Shown in pieces: positions 6,663 through 16,328 of a DNA stretch of 64,000 bases. The stretch comes from Salimicrobium humidisoli. GTDB lineage: Bacteria; Bacillota; Bacilli; Bacillales; Halobacillaceae. Location of the stretch: assembly GCF_002295105.1 (NCBI RefSeq), contig NZ_NSGH01000006.1:62001-126000 (forward strand), in the 5' to 3' direction. Each line of letters begins with the position of its first letter. Positions within the stretch are counted from its first letter, which is position 1. The position numbers and the translations under genes are program-made. Below the pieces are notes generated by a model. It searched no databases. It was not told where the DNA came from and saw nothing but the letters and a program-made list of their open reading frames with translations.

Positions 6663-8608
6663 CGCGTATCACCTCTCTTATTATTTTCCGTCTCCCTTAC
6701 TTCTTCTGCGTGAATGTGACGGCCATCGTCCCGTTCAAAAGATCGTATGAACAACAGGACCGCGATGCCGGCAGCGGCAACATATACGACCGGCCACATA
6801 CTGAATACGAGGCCAAACCCTGCGACAAAGAAGAAAATTGTCATAATGAACGGCTGTCCACTATTGTTAGGCATATGGATGTCTTTGATCTCTTCTTTGA
6901 ATAGCGTTTTTCCTTCGTATTTCGAGTCCCATAAAGGTTCGCGTGAATCGACTTGCGGAGTAACTGCAAAGTTGTATTCCGGAACCGGCGTGCGGGTAGC
7001 CCACTCAAGGGTACGGGCATCCCAAGGGTCGTCTCCGATATCACGGCTGGCATAGCGGGCACTGTAATATACGTTAAAGACAATCAGGATGAAGCCCATT
7101 GCAAGTCCAAGAGCACCGAAGAACGACAGAAGGTTCCAAATTCCGAACCCGGCTACTTCGGAATACGTGTACATACGGCGGGCCTGACCATCGAGTCCCG
7201 AAATGAACATAGGGAAGAACGCGAGACACGTACCGATTGCAATATTCCAGAAAGCCCATTTTCCGATTCTTTCGTTCAGCATGAAACCGAACATCTTCGG
7301 CCACCAGTATGTCATTCCGGCAAGCATGGCAAATACAACACCAGGAATGATAACGAGGTGGAAGTGTGCTACAAGGAACATCGTATTGTGATACTGATAG
7401 TCGGCACTGGCGATACCGAGCATGACCCCGGTAACACCTCCGATTGTAAATATCGGAATAAATCCGAGAGAATACAACATAGGCACCGTAAATTGAATTT
7501 TCCCTTTCCACATCGTGAACAGCCAGTTGAATATTTTAATACCCGTAGGTATAGCGATGGCCATTGTAGTGATGGAGAAAATACTGTTTACGAGAGCACC
7601 CTGCCCCATCGTAAAGAAGTGGTGTACCCAAACGAGGAAAGCAAGGGTCGAAATAACGACAATAGAGACGACCATGGATGTATAGCCGTACAGGTTCCGT
7701 TTGGAGAACGTAGAAATAACTTCACTGTATATACCGAAAGCCGGGAGCACCAGAATGTAAACTTCGGGGTGACCCCATACCCAGAAGAAGTTGGCCCACA
7801 GCATCGCCATTCCTCCGTTATCCATTGTGAAGAAATGGGTTCCGAACAGACGGTCCATGGTACCCATAGCCAAAGCTACTGTCAGTACCGGGAAAGCAAA
7901 CGTTATTAACAGGTTGGTAATAAGCGCCGACCAGGTGAAAAGCGGCATTTTCATCAGTTTCATGCCCGGGGCACGCATTTTGAAAATCGTAACGATGAAG
8001 TTAATACCGGTAATCAACGTACCCAGTCCGGCAATCTGTAACGCGATCATGTAATAGTTGGTCCCGATGTGTGGGGACAGTTCGTTACCGGCGAGCGGGA
8101 AGTACGATGTCCAACCGGAGCTCGGTGATCCCCCGATGACGAACGACAGGTTGAAAAGCATCGCTCCCATGAAATACAACCAGAAACTGAGGGCGTTCAG
8201 TCTCGGGAAAGCAACGTCGCGCGCTCCGATTTGCAAAGGAACGACGAAGTTCATTAAAGCTGTAATAAAAGCCATGGCCATGAAGAAAATCATGACAACG
8301 CCGTGGGTGGTGAATATTTCATTATATTCGGCTGCGCTTAATAGTTCGTTACCGGGCATGGAAGTTTGGGCACGCATCATCAGCGCGTCGACTCCGCCCC
8401 TGAAAAGCATAAGCAGTGCAGAAATCAAATACATGATTCCTATTCTTTTATGATCAACCGTCGTCAACCACTCACTCCACAAGTATCCCCACTTTTTGAA
8501 ATAGGTGATACCGGCAAGGACCGCAATCAGTGTAAGACCGATTGCGACCATAGATAAATAAATGGTGGGAGTTGGGTTAGGTACGGCAAATTGTTTAAAA
8601 AACTCCAT
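6659..8608 (-). CDS. qoxB: aa3-type menaquinol oxidase subunit I
   Basis: 649-residue catalytic subunit that reduces O2 to water with electrons from menaquinol and pumps protons. Visible sites: FTTHGVVMIFF (heme a ligand), WGHPEVYILVLPAFG (CuB His and the cross-linked Tyr), VHHFFTMG (two CuB His) and VAHFHLVI (heme a3 and heme a ligands). About 14 transmembrane helices. The N-terminal extension before the first conserved helix and the length of about 650 are typical of quinol oxidases of Bacillus. The ribosome-binding site GAGAGGAGT lies just upstream. Downstream of qoxA by 18 bases. Confidence 0.97.
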   Translation of the reverse strand: MEFFKQFAVPNPTPTIYLSMVAIGLTLIAVLAGITYFKKWGYLWSEWLTTVDHKRIGIMYLISALLMLFRGGVDALMMRAQTSMPGNELLSAAEYNEIFTTHGVVMIFFMAMAFITALMNFVVPLQIGARDVAFPRLNALSFWLYFMGAMLFNLSFVIGGSPSSGWTSYFPLAGNELSPHIGTNYYMIALQIAGLGTLITGINFIVTIFKMRAPGMKLMKMPLFTWSALITNLLITFAFPVLTVALAMGTMDRLFGTHFFTMDNGGMAMLWANFFWVWGHPEVYILVLPAFGIYSEVISTFSKRNLYGYTSMVVSIVVISTLAFLVWVHHFFTMGQGALVNSIFSITTMAIAIPTGIKIFNWLFTMWKGKIQFTVPMLYSLGFIPIFTIGGVTGVMLGIASADYQYHNTMFLVAHFHLVIIPGVVFAMLAGMTYWWPKMFGFMLNERIGKWAFWNIAIGTCLAFFPMFISGLDGQARRMYTYSEVAGFGIWNLLSFFGALGLAMGFILIVFNVYYSARYASRDIGDDPWDARTLEWATRTPVPEYNFAVTPQVDSREPLWDSKYEGKTLFKEEIKDIHMPNNSGQPFIMTIFFFVAGFGLVFSMWPVVYVAAAGIAVLLFIRSFERDDGRHIHAEEVRETENNKRGDTR

Positions 8609-8626
8609 CCATAAGACTCCTCTCTT

Positions 8627-9511
8627 TTAATGGTCCGACTGCTCTTGCTCCATTTCTTTCTTCATTTCTTCCTCGCTCATCTCCCCGTGCTCCTCAGGAG
8701 GAGGGCTGAAATCAAGATGAGTACTGCTGAAGGTTTTCTGGCCCAGATGTCCGGGTTTGAGCAGTTTATTGAATGTTTTTTCATCCAAAGGTTCCGCAGT
8801 ATTTTTTACTTCTTTCACCCATTCATCGAACTCTTTCTGGGAGACAGCACTCACGTTGAAGGTCTGTTCAGCGAACCCTTCACCGGAGAAGTTGGCATTA
8901 CGTCCCTGCATTTCTCCTTCTTCCGTAGCGGTAAGATTCAGAGTTGTAATCATTCCTGTCATAGCGTATTTTTGACCGGCCAATTGAGGAATCCAGAAAC
9001 TCGAAATGGCATCGAAAGAATATAAGCGGAACTCTACAGGGCGGTCAGTAGGAAGGAAAAGATAGTTTACAGTCTCAATATCTTCTTCCGGATAACTGAA
9101 ATGCCATTTCCAGTTGGAGGAAGCAGCATAAATTACCATAGGCTCCTCATCTTTGAATTGTTTCGGTACGCTTTCTGCTTCATATGTGCTTTGTACAGAG
9201 ACGAAGGAAAGGAATACGATGATCAATACCGGAATACCAATTGTGGTTATCTCCACCCAGATGTTCCCTTTCACTATCGGTGGTCTGTAGTCCGATGGTG
9301 TTTTTGTCGAGCGATATTTAACCAGGATATATATTAAGATAATGAAGACCACGACAACAACGAATAGCATAGTCCATATAGATATCCATATGACATCTTT
9401 TAATAGTGCTGCCTGTGGTCCCATGGGATCAAAGACAGTTAACGGTTCGCATCCGCTCAGGAAAAGTAAAAAAGACAAAAGCAAACCGGAAAATAGCCAC
9501 TGTTTCTTCAT
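8627..9511 (-). CDS. qoxA: aa3-type menaquinol oxidase subunit II, lipoprotein
   Basis: 294-residue subunit II with a lipoprotein signal (lipobox LSGC, residues 18-21), two transmembrane helices (about 40-65 and 85-107) and an extracellular cupredoxin domain. The CuA ligands of cytochrome c oxidases (Cys-x3-Cys and His) are absent: the region reads SFWIPQLAGQKYAMTG. This identifies a quinol rather than a cytochrome c oxidase. The C-terminal tail is strongly acidic with His (EEHGEMSEEEMKKEMEQE). First gene of qoxABCD. A TATAAA at 9567-9572 (minus) may be the -10. Confidence 0.95.
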   Translation of the reverse strand: MKKQWLFSGLLLSFLLFLSGCEPLTVFDPMGPQAALLKDVIWISIWTMLFVVVVVFIILIYILVKYRSTKTPSDYRPPIVKGNIWVEITTIGIPVLIIVFLSFVSVQSTYEAESVPKQFKDEEPMVIYAASSNWKWHFSYPEEDIETVNYLFLPTDRPVEFRLYSFDAISSFWIPQLAGQKYAMTGMITTLNLTATEEGEMQGRNANFSGEGFAEQTFNVSAVSQKEFDEWVKEVKNTAEPLDEKTFNKLLKPGHLGQKTFSSTHLDFSPPPEEHGEMSEEEMKKEMEQEQSDH

Positions 9512-9804
9512 GTTCAGACTCCTTTCTGAATTAACTGCTGTTAATGCGTGTTTCCATCATAGGGGCTTTATACAGACTTTCGCAACGAATATGACAACAG
9601 TTCACAAATTGTTCATGTATGTTGAATGAATTGTCACGAAAAAATGTCGGTCCTGTGAATAATGTGACAAAAAGGTGGAAGAAAAGACACAGAATCAATG
9701 TTTGTCAGCACTGACATCACCGGATTGTTATGTACGGTTTTATCGTCATAAAAACACGGAGCGATGGATCTCCTCTTCAGAAAAAATGTCCTGAAGTTTC
9801 AGCT
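9512..9804 (-). promoter_or_regulatory. Upstream region of the qox operon
   Basis: No gene seen. A possible -10 TATAAA (complement of 9567-9572) pairs with TTGTCA (complement of 9592-9597) at a long 19-bp spacing. TTTGTGAAC (complement of 9600-9608) resembles the ResD motif TTTGTGAAT and a Rex half-site, which would make sense for an oxidase. The left end holds the terminator of the preceding unit. Confidence 0.35.
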
Positions 9805-9812
9805 TCAGGACA
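9781..9812 (-). terminator. Terminator after the GGDEF/HD-GYP gene
   Basis: Perfect 10-bp stem TGTCCTGAAG/CTTCAGGACA (9787-9796, 9803-9812) overlapping the stop codon, then six T on the minus strand. Confidence 0.85.
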
Positions 9813-11328
9813 TGATTTCAATAAACAGTTCCACAAGTTTGGGGTCGAACTCCTTGCCAGAATACTTTTTAAGCTCCTGTAATGCTTCCTCTTTAGAAAT
9901 AGCAGGGTGATAAGGGTGGTCACTGACCATCGCATCATACGCCTCGCAGATATGGATAATGCGGGCCTCTAACTTAATGTCTTCCCCTTCCAGGTTAAGA
10001 GGATATCCACGGCCGTCATAATGTTCATGGTGGGTGAGTACGATCATTGATAAATCCGCGAACTCTTCGGAAGCATTCAATATCCGGTGCCCAATTTCCG
10101 GATGTCGCTGCACGAGTTCATTCTCTTCCGCAGTTAGCGGAGTATCCTTGTTGAGAATAGAGTGATCAATGGTGATTTTCCCTATATCATGGAGCATTCC
10201 TGCCGTCTTCAGGTTCAATAGTCTCGTTTCATCAAGATCCAGAGCCTGACCCAATTTTTCGGCCAGGCTGCTCACACGCTGGGAGTGGGCTTCTTCACGC
10301 GGGACTTTTTCGAAAAGACTGGCCATCATACTGTTGATATAGCTGGTCCGATGGCTGTTTCGCTGGAACAGTTTATTTCTATACATCCGGTTCTCTGCAT
10401 ATTGAAGAACTTCCTCGGTGGACTGGAAGGCCATTTTTTTGACAGAGGAACCGAAAGAAGTAGTGATGTATAATTTATTATCGCCTTCAATTACACAGGA
10501 TTTCACTAACTGGGCACGTATTTCCTTCACTTCTTTTTCGGACGTGTTCGGGAGAATAATAGCGAATTCATCCCCTCCGATGCGGAATACTTCATCATTC
10601 GTTCTGGTGTTTTCCGAAAGCGCTTCGGAAACTTTTTTTACAACGTTGTCCCCTTCGGGGTGACCGAAGGCATCATTGATAAGTTTCAAACCGTTGATAT
10701 CTCCCAGTATAAATCCAAGTGGGAAATTTTGGGATGTATCCATTTCCTGAACTTTTTTCTCGAAGTAACGACGATTGTACAGTCCTGTCATTTCATCATG
10801 GATGGAAAGGTGTTCAATGTGTTTCTGGTAATTGACGTTTTCTGTCTGATCGATACAGGCGATTCTATACTCACCTTTATTAATCACGTTACTTTCCATA
10901 TGCACATGTTTTTCTTTTCCGTTTATGTCCAGAGTAATATCTATCGGCTGTATATCCTTCTGATGTTCGAGTTGTTTCGTATGGAAATAAAAAGCATCCT
11001 GGCTATCTTCGCTGATCCACTCAAACAGTTTTGAACCTGTCAGATCCTCGTTTTCAAAGAGAGAGGAAGCTTTCCTGTTGCAGTCCGTAATGGAAAAGGA
11101 ACCATCTACAGTCAGGTAAGAAATAGGGGCTTCATAAAACAAAGATTCATAATTTTCTTTTACCAGTACCAACTCATGATTTGTCCGTTTCAACTCTTCG
11201 TTCTGAAAACGGAGTTCTTCATGGTAGACCGACAGTGTAGAAAGAATTTCCTCTTTTGTTTCGTTTTTGTAGTCTTCAATATTGTTCCCCTGAAGAATTT
11301 GTTCGATTATTTCTTCCATACGTTCCAT
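9805..11328 (-). CDS. PAS-GGDEF-HD-GYP cyclic-di-GMP protein
   Basis: 507-residue soluble signalling protein. Order: N-terminal coiled coil (about 1-55), PAS domain (about 56-165), GGDEF diguanylate cyclase domain (about 170-325) and HD-GYP phosphodiesterase domain (about 335-505). The cyclase site is intact (FRIGGDEFAII) and has no obvious RxxD inhibitory site. The HD-GYP site is also intact (MLHDIGK, HHEHYDGRGYP), so both making and breaking c-di-GMP are possible. No membrane helix. It starts four bases after the stop of the CheB-CheR fusion gene and must be co-transcribed, so the two proteins probably work in one sensory pathway. Which activity dominates cannot be told from sequence. Confidence 0.92.
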   Translation of the reverse strand: MERMEEIIEQILQGNNIEDYKNETKEEILSTLSVYHEELRFQNEELKRTNHELVLVKENYESLFYEAPISYLTVDGSFSITDCNRKASSLFENEDLTGSKLFEWISEDSQDAFYFHTKQLEHQKDIQPIDITLDINGKEKHVHMESNVINKGEYRIACIDQTENVNYQKHIEHLSIHDEMTGLYNRRYFEKKVQEMDTSQNFPLGFILGDINGLKLINDAFGHPEGDNVVKKVSEALSENTRTNDEVFRIGGDEFAIILPNTSEKEVKEIRAQLVKSCVIEGDNKLYITTSFGSSVKKMAFQSTEEVLQYAENRMYRNKLFQRNSHRTSYINSMMASLFEKVPREEAHSQRVSSLAEKLGQALDLDETRLLNLKTAGMLHDIGKITIDHSILNKDTPLTAEENELVQRHPEIGHRILNASEEFADLSMIVLTHHEHYDGRGYPLNLEGEDIKLEARIIHICEAYDAMVSDHPYHPAISKEEALQELKKYSGKEFDPKLVELFIEIMS

Positions 11329-11332
11329 AAGT

Positions 11333-14182
11333 TTAGTCTCCTTGCTTCATGTAGTTGGAAATATCTATGATAGTACCGCCGATACGGAGCGGGTCTTCAT
11401 CGTGATCTTTCTCGAGGACTCTCCCCAAAAAATGGACAGGGATGAAACTTCCATCTTCACACTGATAAGAAGCGAACAGGTTGATACTCTTCTTCTTCCC
11501 CGAAAGCATTTTTTCAAAAGCTACTTTTATATCATTTGTCTTAAAATATCGGCTGACTTCGTTGAGCGTCGTAGGAAAATCTTCCTTTCCATAACCGCAG
11601 TTCTGTAAAAAGGAAGGGGAGACGTCGAAATGATCGGCACGGCCATTGAATTCCCACCATCCCATATTGCTGATTTCAAGGACCTGCTCAAATTTCTCCT
11701 TCGTTTCCATCACTTTTGACCGTTCCTTTTTCAAATTCGTGATTTCTACGAGTGTGACGATAATTCCGTTAACGGAGTTATACTCTGTCCGGTAAGGACG
11801 GATGCGGACGAACCAGTGCCTGCCTTTATTATCCTCTATCTCTTTTTCTTTCTTTATAAGAGAATCCAGTACTTCGTACACGTCATCCACAACTTCGGGG
11901 TACTCGGACATGACCGAAATATGGGATATTGGTCTGCCTATATCCTCATCACGTACGTTTGAAACCTCCTTCATAAGTGGGGTGATTCTTCTTATACAGA
12001 GCATTTCATCGAGATAGAGCGCTCCTATCTCTGTATTATTCAATAGGTTGTTCAGGTCGTTATTGGCTTTTTTCAGTTCCTCGATTTTTTCCTGGTACTC
12101 GTTATTGACTGTATAGATTTCTTCATTCACGGATTGGAGTTCTTCGTTCGTGCTTTGCAATTCTTCATTGGAAGCGGTCAGTTCTTCGTTGGATGTCTGT
12201 AATTCTTCGTTGGATGTCTCCAGTTCTTCCACTGTTGCCTGCAGACCCTCTCTGGCAAGCTGGAGTTCGGATTCCAGATATCGGACCCGCTCTTTCATTT
12301 GATCCGACACATCCACTTCCTCACTATTTTTTACTTTCACCTCAGTAGCTTCAATAAAACTGATGAAGTAGAAAAATTGATACTTCATTTCGATGATGTG
12401 GCCGCTCAGGGAGAGAGAAGTCTCCTCTCCTGCTCCGTTCATGATATTATTCAACCGGACGTGAGTACGCTCTGCTTTCAGTCTGCGAAGGATATTGTTT
12501 ACAAATAACGAGAGTTCCCGGGACATGTTGGTATTGAAATTATTTGAAAACTTGCCCGGCTGCGGTCGCAAATAATCCGACATATCATTAATAACGTGAA
12601 TAATCTGATCGTTACCGTCGATAATTATGGAAGGGGGAGAGATACTGGATACAGCTTTTTGTAATACATTTTCAAGATTTACATTCTGGGCCACAGACTT
12701 TGCAGGCTGGGTGTTTTTCTCAATTTCCGGGCCTTTGTCACTGTACAGAGATATTCCCGAAGGATGGTCGGGCCGGTAATCCTCCCGAGGTTTGTAAAAT
12801 TTCCATTTGTTATCTATGGACCGGTAAGCCTTCGTTAAATCTCCGAGAGTCTCACTGGTACCGAGGAATAAGTATCCATTTTTTAATAACGAGTAATAAA
12901 ATTTATTCAAAATATACTGCTGTGTTTCGCTTTTAAGATAAATGAACAAATTCCTGCATACGAGAAGATCAAGCCGGGAAAAAGGAGGATCATTCACAAG
13001 GTTATGTTTCGCAAAAACGACCATTTTTCTTATGGAATTAGCTATGCGGTATCCTTCTTCTTCCTTTATAAAATATTTGGCTACAAGTTCAGGAGGGACA
13101 TCCGACATCAGGCTCTCCGGGTAGACACCGTTACCGGCGGTTTCAAGTGCTTTGTCATCTATGTCTGTTGCGAAAATTTTCAGACCGGTCTGCAGATTGT
13201 TTTTTTCCATGTATTCACATAGAAGTATAGCAAGCGAATAAACTTCTTCGCCGGTGGAACACCCGGCGGACCAGATCCGGAGAGCCTCCTTGTTATAATC
13301 GAGTTTGGGGAGGACATTTTCGGTAAGACTGTCAAAAGCCTCTTTATCCCGGAAGAAACCGGTGACGCCTATAAACAATTCCTGTTGGAGTATATTTCTT
13401 TCCTTTTCCGAATTAGAGAGATGTTCCGCGTATTCTTCAAGTGTTTGAAGCCGGTTCAGCTTCACTCTTCTGTTAATCCTGCGGATCATCGTCGTCTCTT
13501 TATAGTTATCGAAATCTATTTTTGAGTGACTTCTCATAATTCTGTTTATCCGCGACAACATACTTTTTCCGTCGGAGGTTTGTAAAGACCTGTTAACGGG
13601 GTCTGCCGGATGAGTAACGTAATTGATTATCTCTTCAGCCATGTCATCCGGAGGGAGAATGTAGTCGATGAGACCGGTGGAAATCGCACTTCGTGGCATC
13701 CCGTCAAATTTGGCAGTAGTCTCGTCCTCCGCTATCACCATTCCGTCGGCATCTTTCAGGGCACGAACCCCGAGAGTACCATCGCTTCCGGTACCGGAGA
13801 GTATGACCCCGATGCTGTTTCTACCCTGGTCTTCAGCCAGTGATTTAAAAAACAGGTCTATCGGAAGATTCAGGTGTTTTCGTTCGGTTTGTTCACTTAA
13901 ATGGAGAGTGCCATGATAAATGGAGAGATTTTTACGGGGCGGGATAAGGTAGACGGAGTTCGGCTCCGTCGCCATCATGTCTTCGGCTACATGGATATTC
14001 ATACTCGTATAGCGGCGCAAAAGGTCATCCATGTGGCTTTCGAAGTCGGGGGAAAGATGCTGGATGATAATGAAAGTGAGACCTGTATCGTTGGGCATGG
14101 TTTTGAAAAAGCGTTCGAGAGATTCGAGGCCTCCTGCGGAAGCACCGATGCCGATGTAATATTTTTCTTCAGTATGTGACAT
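11333..14182 (-). CDS. CheB-CheR-PAS fusion sensor protein
   Basis: 949-residue soluble fusion. Order: CheB-type methylesterase (about 1-190; catalytic Ser15 in GIGASAGG, His42 in IIQHLSPDF, Asp134 in SGTGSDG) without a receiver domain; CheR-type methyltransferase (about 200-480; SAM loop [14 protein letters not shown], then [11 protein letters not shown]); a linker; a long coiled coil (about 640-735) of near-repeats of the type [18 protein letters not shown]; and two PAS domains (about 735-940). No membrane helix and no chemotaxis genes nearby. Such fusions are usually attached to histidine kinases; here the partner is the adjacent GGDEF/HD-GYP gene. The catalytic residues look complete. The target of methylation is unknown. 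The ATG follows AGAGGTG. Confidence 0.92.
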   Translation of the reverse strand: MSHTEEKYYIGIGASAGGLESLERFFKTMPNDTGLTFIIIQHLSPDFESHMDDLLRRYTSMNIHVAEDMMATEPNSVYLIPPRKNLSIYHGTLHLSEQTERKHLNLPIDLFFKSLAEDQGRNSIGVILSGTGSDGTLGVRALKDADGMVIAEDETTAKFDGMPRSAISTGLIDYILPPDDMAEEIINYVTHPADPVNRSLQTSDGKSMLSRINRIMRSHSKIDFDNYKETTMIRRINRRVKLNRLQTLEEYAEHLSNSEKERNILQQELFIGVTGFFRDKEAFDSLTENVLPKLDYNKEALRIWSAGCSTGEEVYSLAILLCEYMEKNNLQTGLKIFATDIDDKALETAGNGVYPESLMSDVPPELVAKYFIKEEEGYRIANSIRKMVVFAKHNLVNDPPFSRLDLLVCRNLFIYLKSETQQYILNKFYYSLLKNGYLFLGTSETLGDLTKAYRSIDNKWKFYKPREDYRPDHPSGISLYSDKGPEIEKNTQPAKSVAQNVNLENVLQKAVSSISPPSIIIDGNDQIIHVINDMSDYLRPQPGKFSNNFNTNMSRELSLFVNNILRRLKAERTHVRLNNIMNGAGEETSLSLSGHIIEMKYQFFYFISFIEATEVKVKNSEEVDVSDQMKERVRYLESELQLAREGLQATVEELETSNEELQTSNEELTASNEELQSTNEELQSVNEEIYTVNNEYQEKIEELKKANNDLNNLLNNTEIGALYLDEMLCIRRITPLMKEVSNVRDEDIGRPISHISVMSEYPEVVDDVYEVLDSLIKKEKEIEDNKGRHWFVRIRPYRTEYNSVNGIIVTLVEITNLKKERSKVMETKEKFEQVLEISNMGWWEFNGRADHFDVSPSFLQNCGYGKEDFPTTLNEVSRYFKTNDIKVAFEKMLSGKKKSINLFASYQCEDGSFIPVHFLGRVLEKDHDEDPLRIGGTIIDISNYMKQGD

Positions 14183-14281
14183 AATTTCACCTCTATCGAT
14201 TTCTTATGCAGATAATAATAATTGTACATGAGAAATCTTTATATGATAATAAAAAATACTTCCGTAATGGTTTTCCTCAAC

Positions 14282-14321
14282 AAAAAAAGTCTTTCTCTCC
14301 CTAAGGAAGAAAAAGACTTTC
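14282..14321 (-). terminator. Terminator after tRNA-Val
   Basis: Stem AAAGTCTTT (14312-14320 complement with 14286-14294) followed by seven T on the minus strand. Confidence 0.8.
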
Positions 14322-14326
14322 AGTAG

Positions 14327-14398
14327 TGGGCCGTGCTGGGATCGAACCAGCGACCTCTTGGTTGTCGACCAAGCGTTCTCCCGCTGAACTAACGGCCC
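14327..14398 (-). tRNA. tRNA-Val, anticodon GAC
   Basis: 72-base cloverleaf read on the minus strand: acceptor GGGCCGT/ACGGCCC, D stem GTTC/GAAC, anticodon stem CTTGG/CCAAG with loop TCGACAA, variable AGGTC, T arm GCTGG-TTCGATC-CCAGC, discriminator A. Anticodon GAC and A73 fit valine. Two oddities: position 33 is C instead of the near-universal U, and the 3' CCA is not encoded. A single tRNA with its own terminator. Acceptor, D and T arms pair perfectly, so it does not look like a decayed gene. Confidence 0.9.
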
Positions 14399-14573
14399 GT
14401 GTTTTGAATATGTAAGTAAGACATGTAATAATATACTATGTGTACTCTATATATGTCAAACGTTTTTTAAATAAAGATTCGAAAGCTTAACTATGATAAA
14501 ATAAAAGTAAATGTTTGAAACTTCAACGTAAGGGTAAAATCTATGGATGATTAAACGATGCAGGGGTGTTCAT

Positions 14574-15302
14574 GTGAAAAGGAAAGGCACATTCGAAGAA
14601 CATACGATAAACAGTGAGTATTTAAAAGAAGAAATGAAACTGAAAGTATATTTACCGGAGAATTTTTCCGAACTGTACAAATATCAGTTCTGTATCATGC
14701 AGGATGGGGACGATTATTTTCAGATGGGAAGGGCAGCTACCCTGAGCGATGAACTTCATGAGTCCAAACAGATTTCTCCGACTATCTTTGTGGGGATCCA
14801 TTATGAAGATAAATTCGACAGGCAGGATAAATACCATCCGGAAGGGAAAAGACAGCAGAATTATATAGATTTTATTGTAAACGAAGTTGTTCTTTTCCTG
14901 GATCAGACGTATCCGAGTCATTGTATGGCCAGCTGTCGTACACTGATCGGTGATTCCCTCGCAGGTTCTCTGGCTTTCATGATCGGATGCCGTTATCCTT
15001 ATACTTTTTCCAACATTATAATGCAGAGCCCGTTCGTGAATGAGACGGTACTGGAAGAAGCTAAGAAAGCAAGCGACTTCACACCGCTGTCGATTTATCA
15101 TACGATTGGTACTAAAGAGACAGAAGTAACTACCACAGAAGGCGAAGTAAAGGATTTTCTCAATCCGAACCGCGAACTGAATAAATACCTTGAAAGAAAA
15201 CCGTTCGATTACACGTTCCACGAAATTGAAGGAGGGGACCACACATGGGGGTCCTGGCAGAAAGACTTCAAAAGGGGACTTGTTACTATAATCGGAAAAT
15301 GA
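14574..15302 (+). CDS. yjcH: Esterase-like alpha/beta hydrolase, YjcH family
   Basis: 242-residue cytosolic hydrolase of the esterase D/Fes-like group. The nucleophile elbow is GDSLAG (Ser) near base 14950; the acid is probably in the YHTIGTKE strand or near LNPNREL, and the His is in GGDHTWGSW close to the C-terminus. The GTG at 14574 is taken because AGGGGTG lies six to seven bases upstream; an upstream TTG at 14547 has no such site. First gene of the conserved yjcH-yjcG-yjcF block also found in B. subtilis. Substrate unknown. Confidence 0.85.
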   Translation: MKRKGTFEEHTINSEYLKEEMKLKVYLPENFSELYKYQFCIMQDGDDYFQMGRAATLSDELHESKQISPTIFVGIHYEDKFDRQDKYHPEGKRQQNYIDFIVNEVVLFLDQTYPSHCMASCRTLIGDSLAGSLAFMIGCRYPYTFSNIIMQSPFVNETVLEEAKKASDFTPLSIYHTIGTKETEVTTTEGEVKDFLNPNRELNKYLERKPFDYTFHEIEGGDHTWGSWQKDFKRGLVTIIGK

Positions 15303-15318
15303 ACAGGAGGGACGCAAG

Positions 15319-15834
15319 ATGAAATATGGTATAGCTATTTTTCCGTCTAAAAAAGTCCAGGATGAGGCAAACTCTTACAGAAAAAGGTACGACTCTCATT
15401 ATGCTCTCGTACCGCCTCACATCACTTTGAAATATCCTTTTGAATCGGACGATGAAGAAATCGAGAGAACCATTATCCCTGCGCTGGATGAGATTGCAAA
15501 AAAAACGAGGCCGATCGATATAGAAGTGAAGAAGGTAGGTTCCTTTAAGCCGGCAGCAAACGTGCTGTATTTAAAGATAGAGCCTAACGAAGATCTCCAC
15601 AGACTGAGTGAAGAAATGCATGAAGGTGCTCTTGAAGGAGAAAGAGAACATACTTTCGTACCGCATATCACTATTGCACAGAGTCTGTCGGACGATGAAT
15701 TCTCCGACATATATGAAAGTCTGCGGATGTCCAAGTTCGATCTTACCGACCGGTTAGACCGTTTTCAACTGCTCTACCAGCTCGATAACGAATCGTGGAG
15801 TGTGTATGAAACGTTCCGCCTGAAAGGGGAATAG
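15319..15834 (+). CDS. yjcG: 2H phosphoesterase / 2'-5' RNA ligase-like protein, YjcG family
   Basis: 171-residue cytosolic protein of the 2H phosphoesterase superfamily. Both signature histidine motifs are present: HITLKYPF near base 15420 and HITIAQSL near base 15665. These form the symmetric active site used for cyclic phosphate opening or RNA ligation. Length agrees with B. subtilis YjcG. A good ribosome-binding site ACAGGAGGGACGC precedes the ATG. It starts 16 bases after yjcH and ends five bases before the next gene, so this is one operon. The physiological RNA or nucleotide substrate is not known. Confidence 0.9.
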   Translation: MKYGIAIFPSKKVQDEANSYRKRYDSHYALVPPHITLKYPFESDDEEIERTIIPALDEIAKKTRPIDIEVKKVGSFKPAANVLYLKIEPNEDLHRLSEEMHEGALEGEREHTFVPHITIAQSLSDDEFSDIYESLRMSKFDLTDRLDRFQLLYQLDNESWSVYETFRLKGE

Positions 15835-15839
15835 AAATT

Positions 15840-16265
15840 ATGGAAATAAAGACAGTATCTACAGAAGAGGAAAGAAAAGATGCCTACTCCGTACGGAGAA
15901 AAGTGTTTATTGAAGAGCAGAATGTTACAGAAGAAGAAGAGCATGATGGTCTTGATGAAGTGTCTGTGCATTTCGTTGGTTATGAAGACGATCAGCCCGT
16001 CGCAGCCGCACGTCTCCGCATAATGGATGACTACGGAAAACTTGAACGTATTTGTGTGCTCAAGGAACATCGTGGCTTGTCATTCGGGAAACAGATGATA
16101 GGTACGATGGAAGAGCGCGTCCAGAAAGAAGGAAGGGATAAGGCGAAGTTGAATGCTCAGACCCGGGCGGAAACTTTTTATGAAAGTCTCGGCTATCGTA
16201 CGACTTCTGATGAGTTTATGGATGCCAATATTCCGCACGTAACGATGGAAAAAAGCTTCCGTTAA
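15840..16265 (+). CDS. yjcF: GNAT-family acetyltransferase, YjcF family
   Basis: 141-residue GNAT protein of the YjcF/ElaA type. N-terminal segment AYSVRRKVFIEEQNVTEEEEHDGLD is characteristic of the family, with the acetyl-CoA motif LERICVLKEHRGLSFGKQMI (R-G-x-x-x-G) in the middle and LNAQTRAETFYESLGY at the end. Third gene of the yjcH-yjcG-yjcF operon, followed at once by a strong bidirectional terminator. Acceptor substrate unknown. Confidence 0.9.
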   Translation: MEIKTVSTEEERKDAYSVRRKVFIEEQNVTEEEEHDGLDEVSVHFVGYEDDQPVAAARLRIMDDYGKLERICVLKEHRGLSFGKQMIGTMEERVQKEGRDKAKLNAQTRAETFYESLGYRTTSDEFMDANIPHVTMEKSFR

Positions 16266-16280
16266 TAAGACAATATAGCA

Positions 16281-16328
16281 AAAGAGAAAGCAACAGGCGA
16301 TTTATCCGCCTGCTGCTTTCTCTTTTTG
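16281..16328. terminator. Bidirectional terminator between yjcF and the MFS gene
   Basis: Nineteen-base stem (16281-16299 with 16307-16325, one mismatch). The right arm encodes the last codons of the convergent MFS gene, so the terminator is embedded in its 3' end. Confidence 0.85.

Noticed and set aside
6953-7909. A 318-codon open frame opposite qoxB.
   Set aside because: It is antisense to a strongly conserved oxidase subunit, lacks a ribosome-binding site and gives a low-complexity charged product.
12050-12260. Short tandem DNA repeats (GTTCTTCGTTGGATGTC-like) that look like a CRISPR or satellite array.
   Set aside because: They encode the ELQTSNEEL-type coiled-coil heptads of the CheB-CheR fusion; repeat units are seven codons long without spacers.
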